This document shows positions 37,089 to 45,379 of a DNA stretch of 64,000 nucleotides, piece after piece (position 1 is the first letter of the stretch; each line of letters opens with the position of its first letter). The translations under genes and the position numbers were made by a program. The notes under the pieces are model-generated. The model was not told where the DNA came from and made no database searches. It worked only from the letters and a program-made list of their open reading frames with translations. Source of the stretch: Sphingorhabdus_B arenilitoris (GTDB lineage: Bacteria; Pseudomonadota; Alphaproteobacteria; Sphingomonadales; Sphingomonadaceae); NCBI RefSeq assembly GCF_042651485.1, contig NZ_JBHSDH010000010.1, positions 186,001 through 250,000 on the forward strand, written 5' to 3'.

Positions 37089-37150
37089 TTATGGTTCTGC
37101 GCGGCTAACGCCAAAGACCGACATCATTTTGAAACAGGGTTTGTAGGACA

Positions 37151-37930
37151 ATGGCGACTTTCACTCTTCCCAAAAACAGCAAGGTGAAAACCGGTAAAAA
37201 GCATGAAGCGGCAACCGGTGGTAAGACAAAGAATTTTAAAGTCTATCGCTACGACCCCGACAGCGGCGAAAATCCGCGTTATGACACATTCCAGATTGAT
37301 ACAGATGACTGCGGTCCGATGGTGCTGGACGCGCTCATTAAAATGAAAAGTGAGCAGGACCCTTCGCTAACCTTCCGCCGGTCGTGCCGCGAGGGGATTT
37401 GCGGTAGCTGTTCGATGAATATTGACGGCAAAAATGGTCTTGCCTGCACCACAGCGATTGAAGATTGCAAAGGGGATGTCACGATCACCCCGTTGCCGCA
37501 TATGGAAGTCATCAAGGATCTGGTTCCGGACTTTACCCATTTTTACGCACAATATGCGTCGATCAAACCATGGCTGCAGACCGTTACCCCGGAACCATCG
37601 GGTAAAGAGCGGCTGCAATCGCCGGAAGATCGCGACAAATTGGACGGCCTGTATGAGTGCATTTTATGTGCTTGCTGTTCGACCAGCTGCCCTTCTTATT
37701 GGTGGAATAGCGACAAGTTTTTGGGGCCTGCGATCCTGCTGCAAGCTTACCGTTGGCTTGCCGATAGCCGCGATGAGATGACCGGCGAACGGCTCGATGA
37801 GCTGGAGGATCCGTTCCGCCTCTATCGCTGCCATACCATCATGAATTGCTCCAATGCGTGCCCCAAAGGTTTAAGTCCCGCCAAGGCCATTGCGGAAACC
37901 AAGAAGATGGTCGCCGAAAGGCAGATTTGA
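37151..37930 (+). CDS. sdhB: Succinate dehydrogenase iron-sulfur subunit
   Basis: Electron-transfer subunit of complex II. The 259 residues hold the 2Fe-2S cysteines in SCREGICGSCSMN, the 4Fe-4S set in CILCACCSTSCPSY and the 3Fe-4S set in CHTIMNCSNACPKG. The other subunits sdhC, sdhD and sdhA are not in the window, so sdhB is split from them here. It begins 62 bases after the nucleotidyltransferase and precedes the thioesterase gene. Confidence 0.97.
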   Translation: MATFTLPKNSKVKTGKKHEAATGGKTKNFKVYRYDPDSGENPRYDTFQIDTDDCGPMVLDALIKMKSEQDPSLTFRRSCREGICGSCSMNIDGKNGLACTTAIEDCKGDVTITPLPHMEVIKDLVPDFTHFYAQYASIKPWLQTVTPEPSGKERLQSPEDRDKLDGLYECILCACCSTSCPSYWWNSDKFLGPAILLQAYRWLADSRDEMTGERLDELEDPFRLYRCHTIMNCSNACPKGLSPAKAIAETKKMVAERQI

Positions 37931-37962
37931 TCCTTTAGGGTCAAGGCCGAGATTGGCGCTTA

Positions 37963-38445
37963 GTGTCAGATTCCCACGCAGATAGCATTTTCCTCCATGA
38001 TCCCGTTGCCGATGCTCCAGGCTGGCTCCATTGGGATTTGCATGATGACAGCCGTTTCAATGCGCTTCTGGGCAGGGTGCAGCTTCAAATGGCGGCAGAT
38101 GGCGGGCCGTCCCTAGTCCGCATGATGCCCGAGCGACGGCACAGCAACCTGCAGGATAATTTGCATGGCGGGGCAACGCTCGCCTTTCTCGACATAGCGT
38201 TATTTGCAGGCTGCAGGGGGCTCGACATTGATCTGGGCATTGGGCCGGTGACGCTCGATGTGCAGTGTCAATTCACCGGCGCGGGACAAGCAGGTCACTG
38301 GCTTACCGCTGAGGTCTATCTGGTCCGGGAAACCTATCGCATGGTGTTTTTGCGGGGTCAGATGGTGCAAGATTTGCCCGGACAAGATCGGCTGGTTATT
38401 TCGAATTTCACCGGCCTATTGAAAAAGGGCAAGAGCGCCGGATGA
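37963..38445 (+). CDS. PaaI-family hotdog thioesterase
   Basis: A 160-residue hotdog-fold thioesterase. The catalytic HGGATLAFLD segment (residues 67-76) is present, with QCQFTGAG and a C-terminal hairpin (MVFLRGQMVQD). It uses a GTG start 32 bases after sdhB, and its stop overlaps the start of zapE by four bases. The acyl-CoA substrate is unknown. Confidence 0.85.
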   Translation: MSDSHADSIFLHDPVADAPGWLHWDLHDDSRFNALLGRVQLQMAADGGPSLVRMMPERRHSNLQDNLHGGATLAFLDIALFAGCRGLDIDLGIGPVTLDVQCQFTGAGQAGHWLTAEVYLVRETYRMVFLRGQMVQDLPGQDRLVISNFTGLLKKGKSAG

Positions 38446-39593
38446 AGGACATGGCGGCCCGTTACGCCGCTTTAGTAGCAGCAGGCGAACTTACGGCAGA
38501 TCCCGCGCAATCGGCGGCGGTCGCGGCGCTATCCGATATTGAAAAACAATTGGAGGCTAGCCCGCCGCGCGGTAGCACATTGTGGCGGCTATTCGGGAAA
38601 AAGCCTGATCCGGTGCGCGGCCTATATATGTGGGGCGGCGTAGGACGCGGCAAATCCATGTTGATGGATTTGTTTTTTGACAGCACCCATATCCACCGGA
38701 AACGCCGCGCCCATTTCCACGAATTTATGCTGGATGTCCATGCGCGGCTGCGGGAGGAGCGCAAAAAGGAACAGGGTGATCCCATTCCGCCCGTCGTGGC
38801 CGCTCTGGCGGACGAGGCACGGCTGCTGTGTTTTGACGAAATGGTGGTCAACAATATGGCTGACGCCGCCATCATGTCGCGCCTATTCACCGGCTTGATT
38901 GAGGCGGGCGTTACGATCATCACAACGTCCAATCGCGTGCCGGCGGACCTGTATAAAGACGGACTGAACCGTCAGCTTTTTGTACCCTTTATCAAATTGA
39001 TAGAGCAAAGGCTTGACGTCATGGCCCTGAATGGGCCGACCGATTATCGGCGCGAGCGGCTGGCGGGGGCGGAGACTTGGCTGGTCCCCAATGGACCGGC
39101 GGCCACGGCAGCCTTGTCGCAAAGCTTTTTTCGGCTGACCGACTATCCCCCCGAAGACCGTGCGCATGTGCCGAGCGCGGAGATATCGCTGGGCGGGGGA
39201 CGGATGCTTCATGTGCCCAAATCGCTGAAGGGTGTCGCGGTTTTCTCCTTCAAGCGGCTGTGCGCAGAGGCGCGGGGCGCCGCCGACTATCTGGCCATTG
39301 CGCGGAGTTATCATACCGTCTTTCTGGTCGGCATTCCGATATTGGGCCCACAAAACCGCAATGAGGCCGCGCGTTTTGTGACGCTTATTGACGCGCTATA
39401 TGAATATCGGGTCAAATTACTGGCAAGCGCCGATGCCGCACCGGATGACCTGTATTCCGAAGGCGACGGGAAATTCGAATTCGACCGGACCGTCTCGCGC
39501 CTGCTAGAGATGCAATCGGATGAATATATGGCGCTGGGCCACGGTAGCGACGCATCTAACGAAGGTCCTGCCGGTCAAATGACTGATTATTAG
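38442..39593 (+). CDS. zapE: Cell division protein ZapE (AFG1-like ATPase)
   Basis: A 383-residue P-loop ATPase. Walker A is GGVGRGKSMLMD (about 67-78) and Walker B LLCFDEMVV (about 127-135). ZapE interacts with FtsZ in E. coli; the mitochondrial homologue AFG1 acts in protein quality control. Start overlaps the thioesterase stop (ATGA). In alphaproteobacteria this gene is often next to TCA genes such as mdh, as here. Confidence 0.93.
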   Translation: MKDMAARYAALVAAGELTADPAQSAAVAALSDIEKQLEASPPRGSTLWRLFGKKPDPVRGLYMWGGVGRGKSMLMDLFFDSTHIHRKRRAHFHEFMLDVHARLREERKKEQGDPIPPVVAALADEARLLCFDEMVVNNMADAAIMSRLFTGLIEAGVTIITTSNRVPADLYKDGLNRQLFVPFIKLIEQRLDVMALNGPTDYRRERLAGAETWLVPNGPAATAALSQSFFRLTDYPPEDRAHVPSAEISLGGGRMLHVPKSLKGVAVFSFKRLCAEARGAADYLAIARSYHTVFLVGIPILGPQNRNEAARFVTLIDALYEYRVKLLASADAAPDDLYSEGDGKFEFDRTVSRLLEMQSDEYMALGHGSDASNEGPAGQMTDY

Positions 39594-39779
39594 AGGCAGA
39601 TAGCTGAACGGACTACGCAGCGTTCATACAGTTCTGATATTGCGAACCAATTGCAAAGATAATGTTTTTCCACAGTTGAATTTTCCTATTCAGGCCGCTA
39701 TCGCCTTGGCAATTCCTAATTTGATAGTGTTTCTCACGACTCGTTTTTGCTCATCGGACAGACAGAAGGACCCCATAAT

Positions 39780-40742
39780 ATGGCACGCAAAAAAATCGCG
39801 CTCATCGGCTCAGGCATGATCGGCGGCACGCTCGCGCATTTGGCGGCGAAAAAAGAAATGGGCGATATTGTCCTGTTCGATATTGCCGAAGGCATACCCC
39901 AAGGCAAGGCGCTCGACCTGTCGCAATGTGGTCCGGTCGAAGGTTTTGATGCCAAAATTACCGGCACCAATGATTATGCCGATATCGCCGGCGCCGACGT
40001 CGTTATTGTGACCGCTGGCGTCCCGCGCAAGCCGGGCATGAGCCGCGATGACTTGCTGGGGATCAACCTGTCGGTCATGAAGGCGGTGGGCGAAGGGATT
40101 AAGAATAACTGCCCCGACGCTTTCGTCATCTGCATCACCAATCCGCTTGACGCGATGGTATGGGCGCTGCGCGAATTTTCCGGCCTGCCGCATAATAAAG
40201 TTGTCGGCATGGCGGGCGTGCTGGATAGCGCCCGCTTTGCGACTTTCCTCGCCTGGGAATTTGATGTCAGCGTGAAGGACGTTAACGCCTTCGTGCTGGG
40301 CGGGCACGGCGATACGATGGTACCGGTCACCAGCTACACCACGATCAACGGCATTCCCGTGAATGACTATGCGAAGATCAAGGGCGTGAGCGCAGACCGC
40401 ATCGACGAGATCGTCAAGCGCACCCGCGCAGGCGGCGGTGAAATCGTTGGCCTGCTCAAGACCGGCAGCGCTTACTACGCCCCCGCCACCAGCGGCATCG
40501 CGATGGCCGAAGCCTATTTGGGCGATCAGAAACGCATCCTTCCCGTCGCCGCCTATGTCGATGGCAAATATGGTTTGGACGGTTTATATGTAGGCGTTCC
40601 TGCAGTAATCGGCGCAAATGGCATCGAAGATGTGGTTGAAATTTCACTCAGCGACGAAGAAAAAGCTAATCTGAAAGTCAGCACCGATGCGGTCGAGGAA
40701 TTGCTGGTGGCGTGTAAGGCGTTGGAGCCGTCGCTCGCGTGA
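39780..40742 (+). CDS. mdh: Malate dehydrogenase
   Basis: NAD-dependent conversion of malate to oxaloacetate. The 320 residues begin MARKKIALIGSGMIGGTLAH with the Rossmann glycines, then AGVPRKPGMSRDDLL, the substrate Arg region, and the catalytic His in VLGGHGDTMVP. An open frame upstream adds 11 residues, but MARKK is the family start. It is followed by the strong hairpin and the inserted toxin-antitoxin pair, then sucD. Confidence 0.97.
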   Translation: MARKKIALIGSGMIGGTLAHLAAKKEMGDIVLFDIAEGIPQGKALDLSQCGPVEGFDAKITGTNDYADIAGADVVIVTAGVPRKPGMSRDDLLGINLSVMKAVGEGIKNNCPDAFVICITNPLDAMVWALREFSGLPHNKVVGMAGVLDSARFATFLAWEFDVSVKDVNAFVLGGHGDTMVPVTSYTTINGIPVNDYAKIKGVSADRIDEIVKRTRAGGGEIVGLLKTGSAYYAPATSGIAMAEAYLGDQKRILPVAAYVDGKYGLDGLYVGVPAVIGANGIEDVVEISLSDEEKANLKVSTDAVEELLVACKALEPSLA

Positions 40743-40824
40743 TGCTGGGTGCGGGATCCCAACTGCTTTTTTTGGCGCTTTTGGCGACTCCAATTTTTCT
40801 CGTGGCGTTTGTTCCGTTTTTTTT

Positions 40825-40862
40825 GCTGCAGATGGCGAGGCATGGCCCTCGCCATCTGCAGC
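40825..40862 (+). terminator. Perfect 16-base-pair hairpin after mdh
   Basis: GCTGCAGATGGCGAGG (40825-40840) pairs without mismatch with CCTCGCCATCTGCAGC (40847-40862) over a six-base loop (CATGGC). A run of eight T precedes it and only TTT follows, so on the plus strand it is a weak intrinsic terminator or an mRNA-stabilising stem; on the minus strand an A run would follow. It separates mdh from the vapBC insertion. Confidence 0.7.
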
Positions 40863-40882
40863 TTTCATGCCGCACTTCTGCG

Positions 40883-40929
40883 TTGACAGGGAAAGGCACA
40901 AAGCGTAGTTTACACATATCCTGTGTAAA
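40883..40929 (+). promoter_or_regulatory. Promoter and operator of the vapBC-type module
   Basis: A TTGACA box at 40883-40888 is followed, 17 bases on, by TAGTTT (40906-40911). Overlapping that -10 position is the palindrome TTTACACA (40909-40916), five-base spacer TATCC, TGTGTAAA (40922-40929). The perfect 8-base arms look like the operator of a ribbon-helix-helix antitoxin that represses its own operon. The antitoxin ATG is at 40944. Confidence 0.7.
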
Positions 40930-40943
40930 TGTGGGATTTGATC

Positions 40944-41189
40944 ATGGCTAAAAACATTACCCTTGCTGTCGATGAAAAGTTGCTGGACCAATACCGGCTT
41001 CTGGCTGCGCAACAAAACACAACGGTAAATGCTTTGGTGCGCAAACATATGGAAGAAACTGTGGGCATGGAAAAACGCCGCCAGAGCGCAATTGCCAAAA
41101 TGCTGGAATTGGGCCGCACCACCAAAGCAAAGTTTGATATGAGCGGTTGGGACCGCGAGGCAAGCTACGCACCCGGCGGGAAGGTCTAA
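40944..41189 (+). CDS. Ribbon-helix-helix antitoxin (VapB-like)
   Basis: An 81-residue protein. The N-terminal half (NITLAVDEKLLDQYRLLAAQ, then NTTVNALVRKHME) is a ribbon-helix-helix DNA-binding fold; the C-terminal half is charged and ends DREASYAPGGKV, likely wrapping around the toxin. It directly precedes the PIN-domain gene (three bases). I start at MAKNIT, not at the ATG five codons upstream. It should neutralise the toxin and bind the operator at 40909-40929. Confidence 0.85.
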   Translation: MAKNITLAVDEKLLDQYRLLAAQQNTTVNALVRKHMEETVGMEKRRQSAIAKMLELGRTTKAKFDMSGWDREASYAPGGKV

Positions 41190-41192
41190 ATC

Positions 41193-41621
41193 TTGGCCGT
41201 TCGTTTCCTCGACACCAATATCCTGCTCTATGCTGCGTCCGAACAAGCATCGCACGCCGATGCGGGCAAGCATGAAGCGGCGTTGCAGATCCTCAGTGAC
41301 GGCGACTTTGCGATCTCAGCGCAAGTGCTGCAGGAATTTTATACCAACGCAATCAAGCTGAAGCCAGAACCCCTGCCGCATGAGATTGCATTGCAATGGG
41401 TCGAACTACTCGGCGAGTTTGAATGCGTCGCGATTGACCACCGGCTTGTGACAGAAGGCATATTATTATCGCACCGCTACCAGACTTCCTACTGGGATGG
41501 CGCAATCATAGCCGCCGCTCATGCAGCGGGAGCGGCCGAACTGGTGAGCGAAGACCTTAATGACGGGCAAATCTATGGCGATGTAACTGTCACTAACCCT
41601 TTCAAGAATACCGAGCATTAA
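41193..41621 (+). CDS. PIN-domain ribonuclease toxin (VapC-like)
   Basis: A 142-residue PIN-domain protein with acidic active-site residues: Asp in RFLDTNILLYA (residues 4-14), Glu in LQEFYTNAI, Asp in TSYWDGAIIAAA and Asp in LVSEDLNDG. The TTG start is supported by GGGAAGG nine bases upstream. It follows the antitoxin gene after three bases; the pair lies between mdh and sucD and is probably mobile. VapC toxins cut tRNA or rRNA; the target here is unknown. Confidence 0.87.
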   Translation: MAVRFLDTNILLYAASEQASHADAGKHEAALQILSDGDFAISAQVLQEFYTNAIKLKPEPLPHEIALQWVELLGEFECVAIDHRLVTEGILLSHRYQTSYWDGAIIAAAHAAGAAELVSEDLNDGQIYGDVTVTNPFKNTEH

Positions 41622-41634
41622 AGCAGGAGCTAAA

Positions 41635-42519
41635 ATGAGCATACTCATAAACAAAAATACCAAGGTCATCACGCAAGGGATGACGGGCGCCACAGGCACC
41701 TTTCATACTGAACAGGCGATAGCCTATGGCACGCAGATGGTGGCGGGCGTCACGCCCGGTAAAGGCGGCACGACGCATCTTGGTTTGCCTAACTTTAACA
41801 CTGTGGCCGAGGCGCGCGACGCAACCGGCGCGGATGCATCCGTCGTCTATGTGCCGCCGCCCTTCGCCGCCGACTCCATCCTTGAAGCTATTGATGCGGA
41901 AATCCCGCTGATCGTTTGCATCACAGAGGGCATTCCGGTGCTGGACATGGTGAAGGTGAAGCGCGCGCTGTCCGGTTCGAAATCCCGCCTGATCGGCCCC
42001 AACTGCCCCGGCGTATTGACCCCCGGCGAATGCAAAATCGGCATTATGCCCGGCAGCATTTTCAGCAAGGGCAGCGTCGGCGTCGTATCGCGCAGCGGCA
42101 CGCTGACCTATGAAGCGGTGTTCCAGACAACTGCCGAAGGTTTGGGCCAGACCACAGCGGTCGGCATTGGCGGTGACCCAGTGAATGGAACCAACTTTAT
42201 CGACGTGCTGGAGCTATTCTTGGCCGATGATGCAACCGAATCCATCATCATGATCGGCGAAATTGGCGGCGATGCCGAAGAGATGGCTGCACAATTCCTG
42301 ATCGATGAAGCTAAGAAGGGCCGTAAGAAGCCGATGGCTGGCTTTATCGCCGGACGCACCGCACCTCCGGGCCGCCGCATGGGCCATGCCGGTGCAATCG
42401 TATCGGGCGGTAAGGGCGATGCCGAAAGCAAGATCGCCGCGATGGAAGCAGCAGGCATCCGCGTGGCGGCAAGCCCGTCCGAACTCGGATCGACTTTGGT
42501 TGAGGTGTTAAAGGGTTAA
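41635..42519 (+). CDS. sucD: Succinyl-CoA synthetase (ADP-forming) subunit alpha
   Basis: CoA-binding subunit that carries the phosphohistidine; pairs with SucC encoded at 652-1860. The 294 residues begin MSILINKNTKVITQGMTGAT, with the CoA-binding Rossmann segment, and the catalytic histidine lies in RRMGHAGAIVSGGKGDAE. The gene starts 13 bases after vapC and 37 bases before sucA. In this genome the sucC gene is 40 kb away. Confidence 0.97.
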   Translation: MSILINKNTKVITQGMTGATGTFHTEQAIAYGTQMVAGVTPGKGGTTHLGLPNFNTVAEARDATGADASVVYVPPPFAADSILEAIDAEIPLIVCITEGIPVLDMVKVKRALSGSKSRLIGPNCPGVLTPGECKIGIMPGSIFSKGSVGVVSRSGTLTYEAVFQTTAEGLGQTTAVGIGGDPVNGTNFIDVLELFLADDATESIIMIGEIGGDAEEMAAQFLIDEAKKGRKKPMAGFIAGRTAPPGRRMGHAGAIVSGGKGDAESKIAAMEAAGIRVAASPSELGSTLVEVLKG

Positions 42520-42556
42520 GTCCCCGCAACCTCCCTCATCCCGGAAAGGCAAGAAA

Positions 42557-45358
42557 ATGGGTATTGAAGGTCAGGATTTCGAAACCGAACAAGGACCAAG
42601 CTGGGCACGGCCCGGCTGGCCGATGGGTATGGACGATGATCTGACGGCAGCGCTCGACCCGACGCAGATGCAGCTGGCGGTAAAGCAGGCTGTACAAAGC
42701 GCGGGCAAGCCCATGGCCGATGGCGACGTCGAGGCAGCGGCGGGCGATTCCATCCGCGCTATGCTGCTGATCCGTACATACCGGGTGCGCGGGCATTTGG
42801 CCGCCAATCTCGATCCGCTGGGTCTTACCAAACAGGATATTCCCGCCGATTTGACCCCCGAATATCATGGCTTTGCGGGCGCAGACCTTGATAAAAAAGT
42901 CTATGTTGGCGGCAATTTGGGGCTGGAATGGACAACCGTGCGCGAGCTGGTTGATATTTTGCGCGCCAATTATTGCGGGCCAGTGGGCCTCGAATATATG
43001 CATATTTCCGACATTGAGGAACGCCGTTTCCTGCAAGACCGGATGGAGGGCAAAGAATCGGCTATCCAATTCACGCCAGAGGGCAAAAAAGCCATCTTGG
43101 CCAAGGTGATTGAAGCCGAACAATATGAAAAGTTCCTGGGCCGTAAATATGTCGGCACCAAACGCTTTGGCTTGGACGGCGGTGAGGCGATGATCCCGGC
43201 GCTGGAAAGCATCATCAAATATGGCGGGCAACTGGGCGTGCGCGAAATTGTCTACGGCATGCCGCATCGCGGGCGGTTAAACGTGCTCGCCAATGTGATG
43301 GGCAAACCCTATCGCACCATTTTCCACGAATTTTCAGGCGGCAGCTCCAACCCCGATGACGTCGGCGGATCGGGCGATGTGAAATATCATCTGGGCACCA
43401 GCACGGACCGCGAATTTGATGGCATTAAAGTGCATATGTCGCTGGTCCCCAACCCATCGCATTTGGAAGCAGTTAATCCGGTTGTGCTGGGCAAGGTGCG
43501 CGCCAATCAGACAATGCGCGAAGACCTTGTCGATCATGATCAGGTTTTGCCCGTCCTGCTGCACGGCGATGCGGCCTTTGCGGGGCAAGGCATTGTGTGG
43601 GAATGCCTCGGCTTTTCCGGTGTTCCCGGCTATAATACCGGCGGCTGCATCCATTTCATCGTCAACAATCAGGTTGGCTTCACGACGTCACCAAAATTTG
43701 CGCGTTCATCGCCCTATCCTAGCGACGTGGCCAAGGGCGTTCAGGCGCCGATTTTTCATGTGAATGGTGACGACCCCGAAGCCGTGACCTTTGCCTGCAA
43801 AATGGCGATCGAATTCCGTCAGCGTTTCCACCGCGATATTGTGATCGACATGTGGTGCTATCGCCGCTTCGGCCATAATGAAGGCGATGAACCCGGCTTT
43901 ACCCAGCCGCTGATGTATCAAACGATTAAACAGCATCCCGGCGTTGGCAGCCTTTATTCCAAGCGATTGGAAGAAGAAGGCGTGATCGACACCAAATGGG
44001 CCGATGACCACAGCGCCCAATTTATTGAACGGCTCGAGGAAGAGTTTAAGGCGGGGCAGGATTATAAGGCCAATGAAGCCGACTGGTTTGGCGGCAGGTG
44101 GAGCGGTCTGTCCAAGCCCGCGGATCCAGAAACCGCGCGGCGCAATGTCGAAACCGGCATTTCCAAAAAGCTGCTCGACGGTCTCGGCCGCACGCTGACA
44201 ACTATTCCCGATAACCTGAATATCCACCCTACGTTGAAACGGGTGCTGAAGGCCAAGGCCGAAATGTTTGCCAGCGGCGAAAATTTCGACTGGGCAACGG
44301 GCGAAGCATTGGCCTTTGGTTCATTATTGTCTGAAGGCTATGGCGTGCGCTTGTCGGGTCAGGATTCGGGGCGCGGTACATTCAGTCAGCGGCACGCCGT
44401 ATGGGTCGATCAAAAAAGTGAAGACAAATATGTGCCTCTGTCCACCGTTCCGCATGGCCGGTTTGAGGTGCATGATAGCCCATTGAGCGAATTTGGCGTG
44501 CTCGGCTATGAATATGGCTTTGCCGGGGCCGAGCCCAAATCGCTGGTGATGTGGGAAGGGCAATTTGGCGATTTCGTTAACGGCGCACAGACCATTATCG
44601 ATCAGTTTATTGCCAGCGGCGAGAGCAAATGGCTACGCGCTAATGGCCTCGTCATGCTGTTGCCTCATGGGTATGAAGGCCAAGGGCCTGAACATAGCTC
44701 GGCAAGGCTCGAACGCTTTTTGCAGCTTTGTGCAGAGGATAATATCCAAGTCGCCAATTGCACCACTCCGGCCAATTATTTCCACTTGCTGCGCCGGCAA
44801 ATGCAGCGCAGTTTCCGGAAGCCGTTGATTGTCATGACGCCAAAATCGCTGCTGCGGCACAAGCTGGCTGTGTCAAGCGCCGATGATTTCATGGGCGACA
44901 GCCATTTCATGCGGATATTGTCCGATCCATGGGCACCCAAGGATGAAGATGTCGAACGCTTGGTTCTTTGCACCGGTAAAGTCAGCTATGACCTGATGGA
45001 AGCCCGCAATGCCGCAGGTGACAAAAACACGGCAATCATCCGCATCGAACAGCTTTATCCCTTCCCCGGTGAACCGCTCACCGTGCGGTTGAAGCGCATG
45101 AAAAATCTGAAAGAGATTATCTGGGCACAGGAAGAGCCGAAAAATAACGGCAGCTGGTTCTTCGTCGAACCGTTGATCGAAGAATGTCTGGCGCAGGCAA
45201 AAATAGGGCCGAACCGAGCGATCTATGCGGGACGCAAAGCCAGCGCATCGACCGCCACGGGTATCGCCAGCCGCCACCATGCCGAACAAGCCGCCTTAAT
45301 CGCCCACGCGCTGGGCCATGATGTCCGCAGTGAAATCCGTCGCCAGAAAAAAGGCTGA
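42557..45358 (+). CDS. sucA: 2-oxoglutarate dehydrogenase E1 component
   Basis: Thiamine-diphosphate-dependent decarboxylase of the 2-oxoglutarate dehydrogenase complex, which feeds succinyl-CoA. The 933 residues start with MGIEGQDFETEQGPSWARPG, family N-terminus, then the TPP region with HGDAAFAGQGIVWE (about 336-349) and RRFGHNEGDEPGFTQP, and the C-terminal transketolase-like domain with RHAVWVDQK. Followed by sucB after 21 bases and lpd. Confidence 0.98.
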   Translation: MGIEGQDFETEQGPSWARPGWPMGMDDDLTAALDPTQMQLAVKQAVQSAGKPMADGDVEAAAGDSIRAMLLIRTYRVRGHLAANLDPLGLTKQDIPADLTPEYHGFAGADLDKKVYVGGNLGLEWTTVRELVDILRANYCGPVGLEYMHISDIEERRFLQDRMEGKESAIQFTPEGKKAILAKVIEAEQYEKFLGRKYVGTKRFGLDGGEAMIPALESIIKYGGQLGVREIVYGMPHRGRLNVLANVMGKPYRTIFHEFSGGSSNPDDVGGSGDVKYHLGTSTDREFDGIKVHMSLVPNPSHLEAVNPVVLGKVRANQTMREDLVDHDQVLPVLLHGDAAFAGQGIVWECLGFSGVPGYNTGGCIHFIVNNQVGFTTSPKFARSSPYPSDVAKGVQAPIFHVNGDDPEAVTFACKMAIEFRQRFHRDIVIDMWCYRRFGHNEGDEPGFTQPLMYQTIKQHPGVGSLYSKRLEEEGVIDTKWADDHSAQFIERLEEEFKAGQDYKANEADWFGGRWSGLSKPADPETARRNVETGISKKLLDGLGRTLTTIPDNLNIHPTLKRVLKAKAEMFASGENFDWATGEALAFGSLLSEGYGVRLSGQDSGRGTFSQRHAVWVDQKSEDKYVPLSTVPHGRFEVHDSPLSEFGVLGYEYGFAGAEPKSLVMWEGQFGDFVNGAQTIIDQFIASGESKWLRANGLVMLLPHGYEGQGPEHSSARLERFLQLCAEDNIQVANCTTPANYFHLLRRQMQRSFRKPLIVMTPKSLLRHKLAVSSADDFMGDSHFMRILSDPWAPKDEDVERLVLCTGKVSYDLMEARNAAGDKNTAIIRIEQLYPFPGEPLTVRLKRMKNLKEIIWAQEEPKNNGSWFFVEPLIEECLAQAKIGPNRAIYAGRKASASTATGIASRHHAEQAALIAHALGHDVRSEIRRQKKG

Positions 45359-45379
45359 CCTGAAAAGGATGACAATGAA

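Noticed and set aside
43706..44227. 173-codon open frame on the minus strand
   Set aside because: Shadow within sucA.
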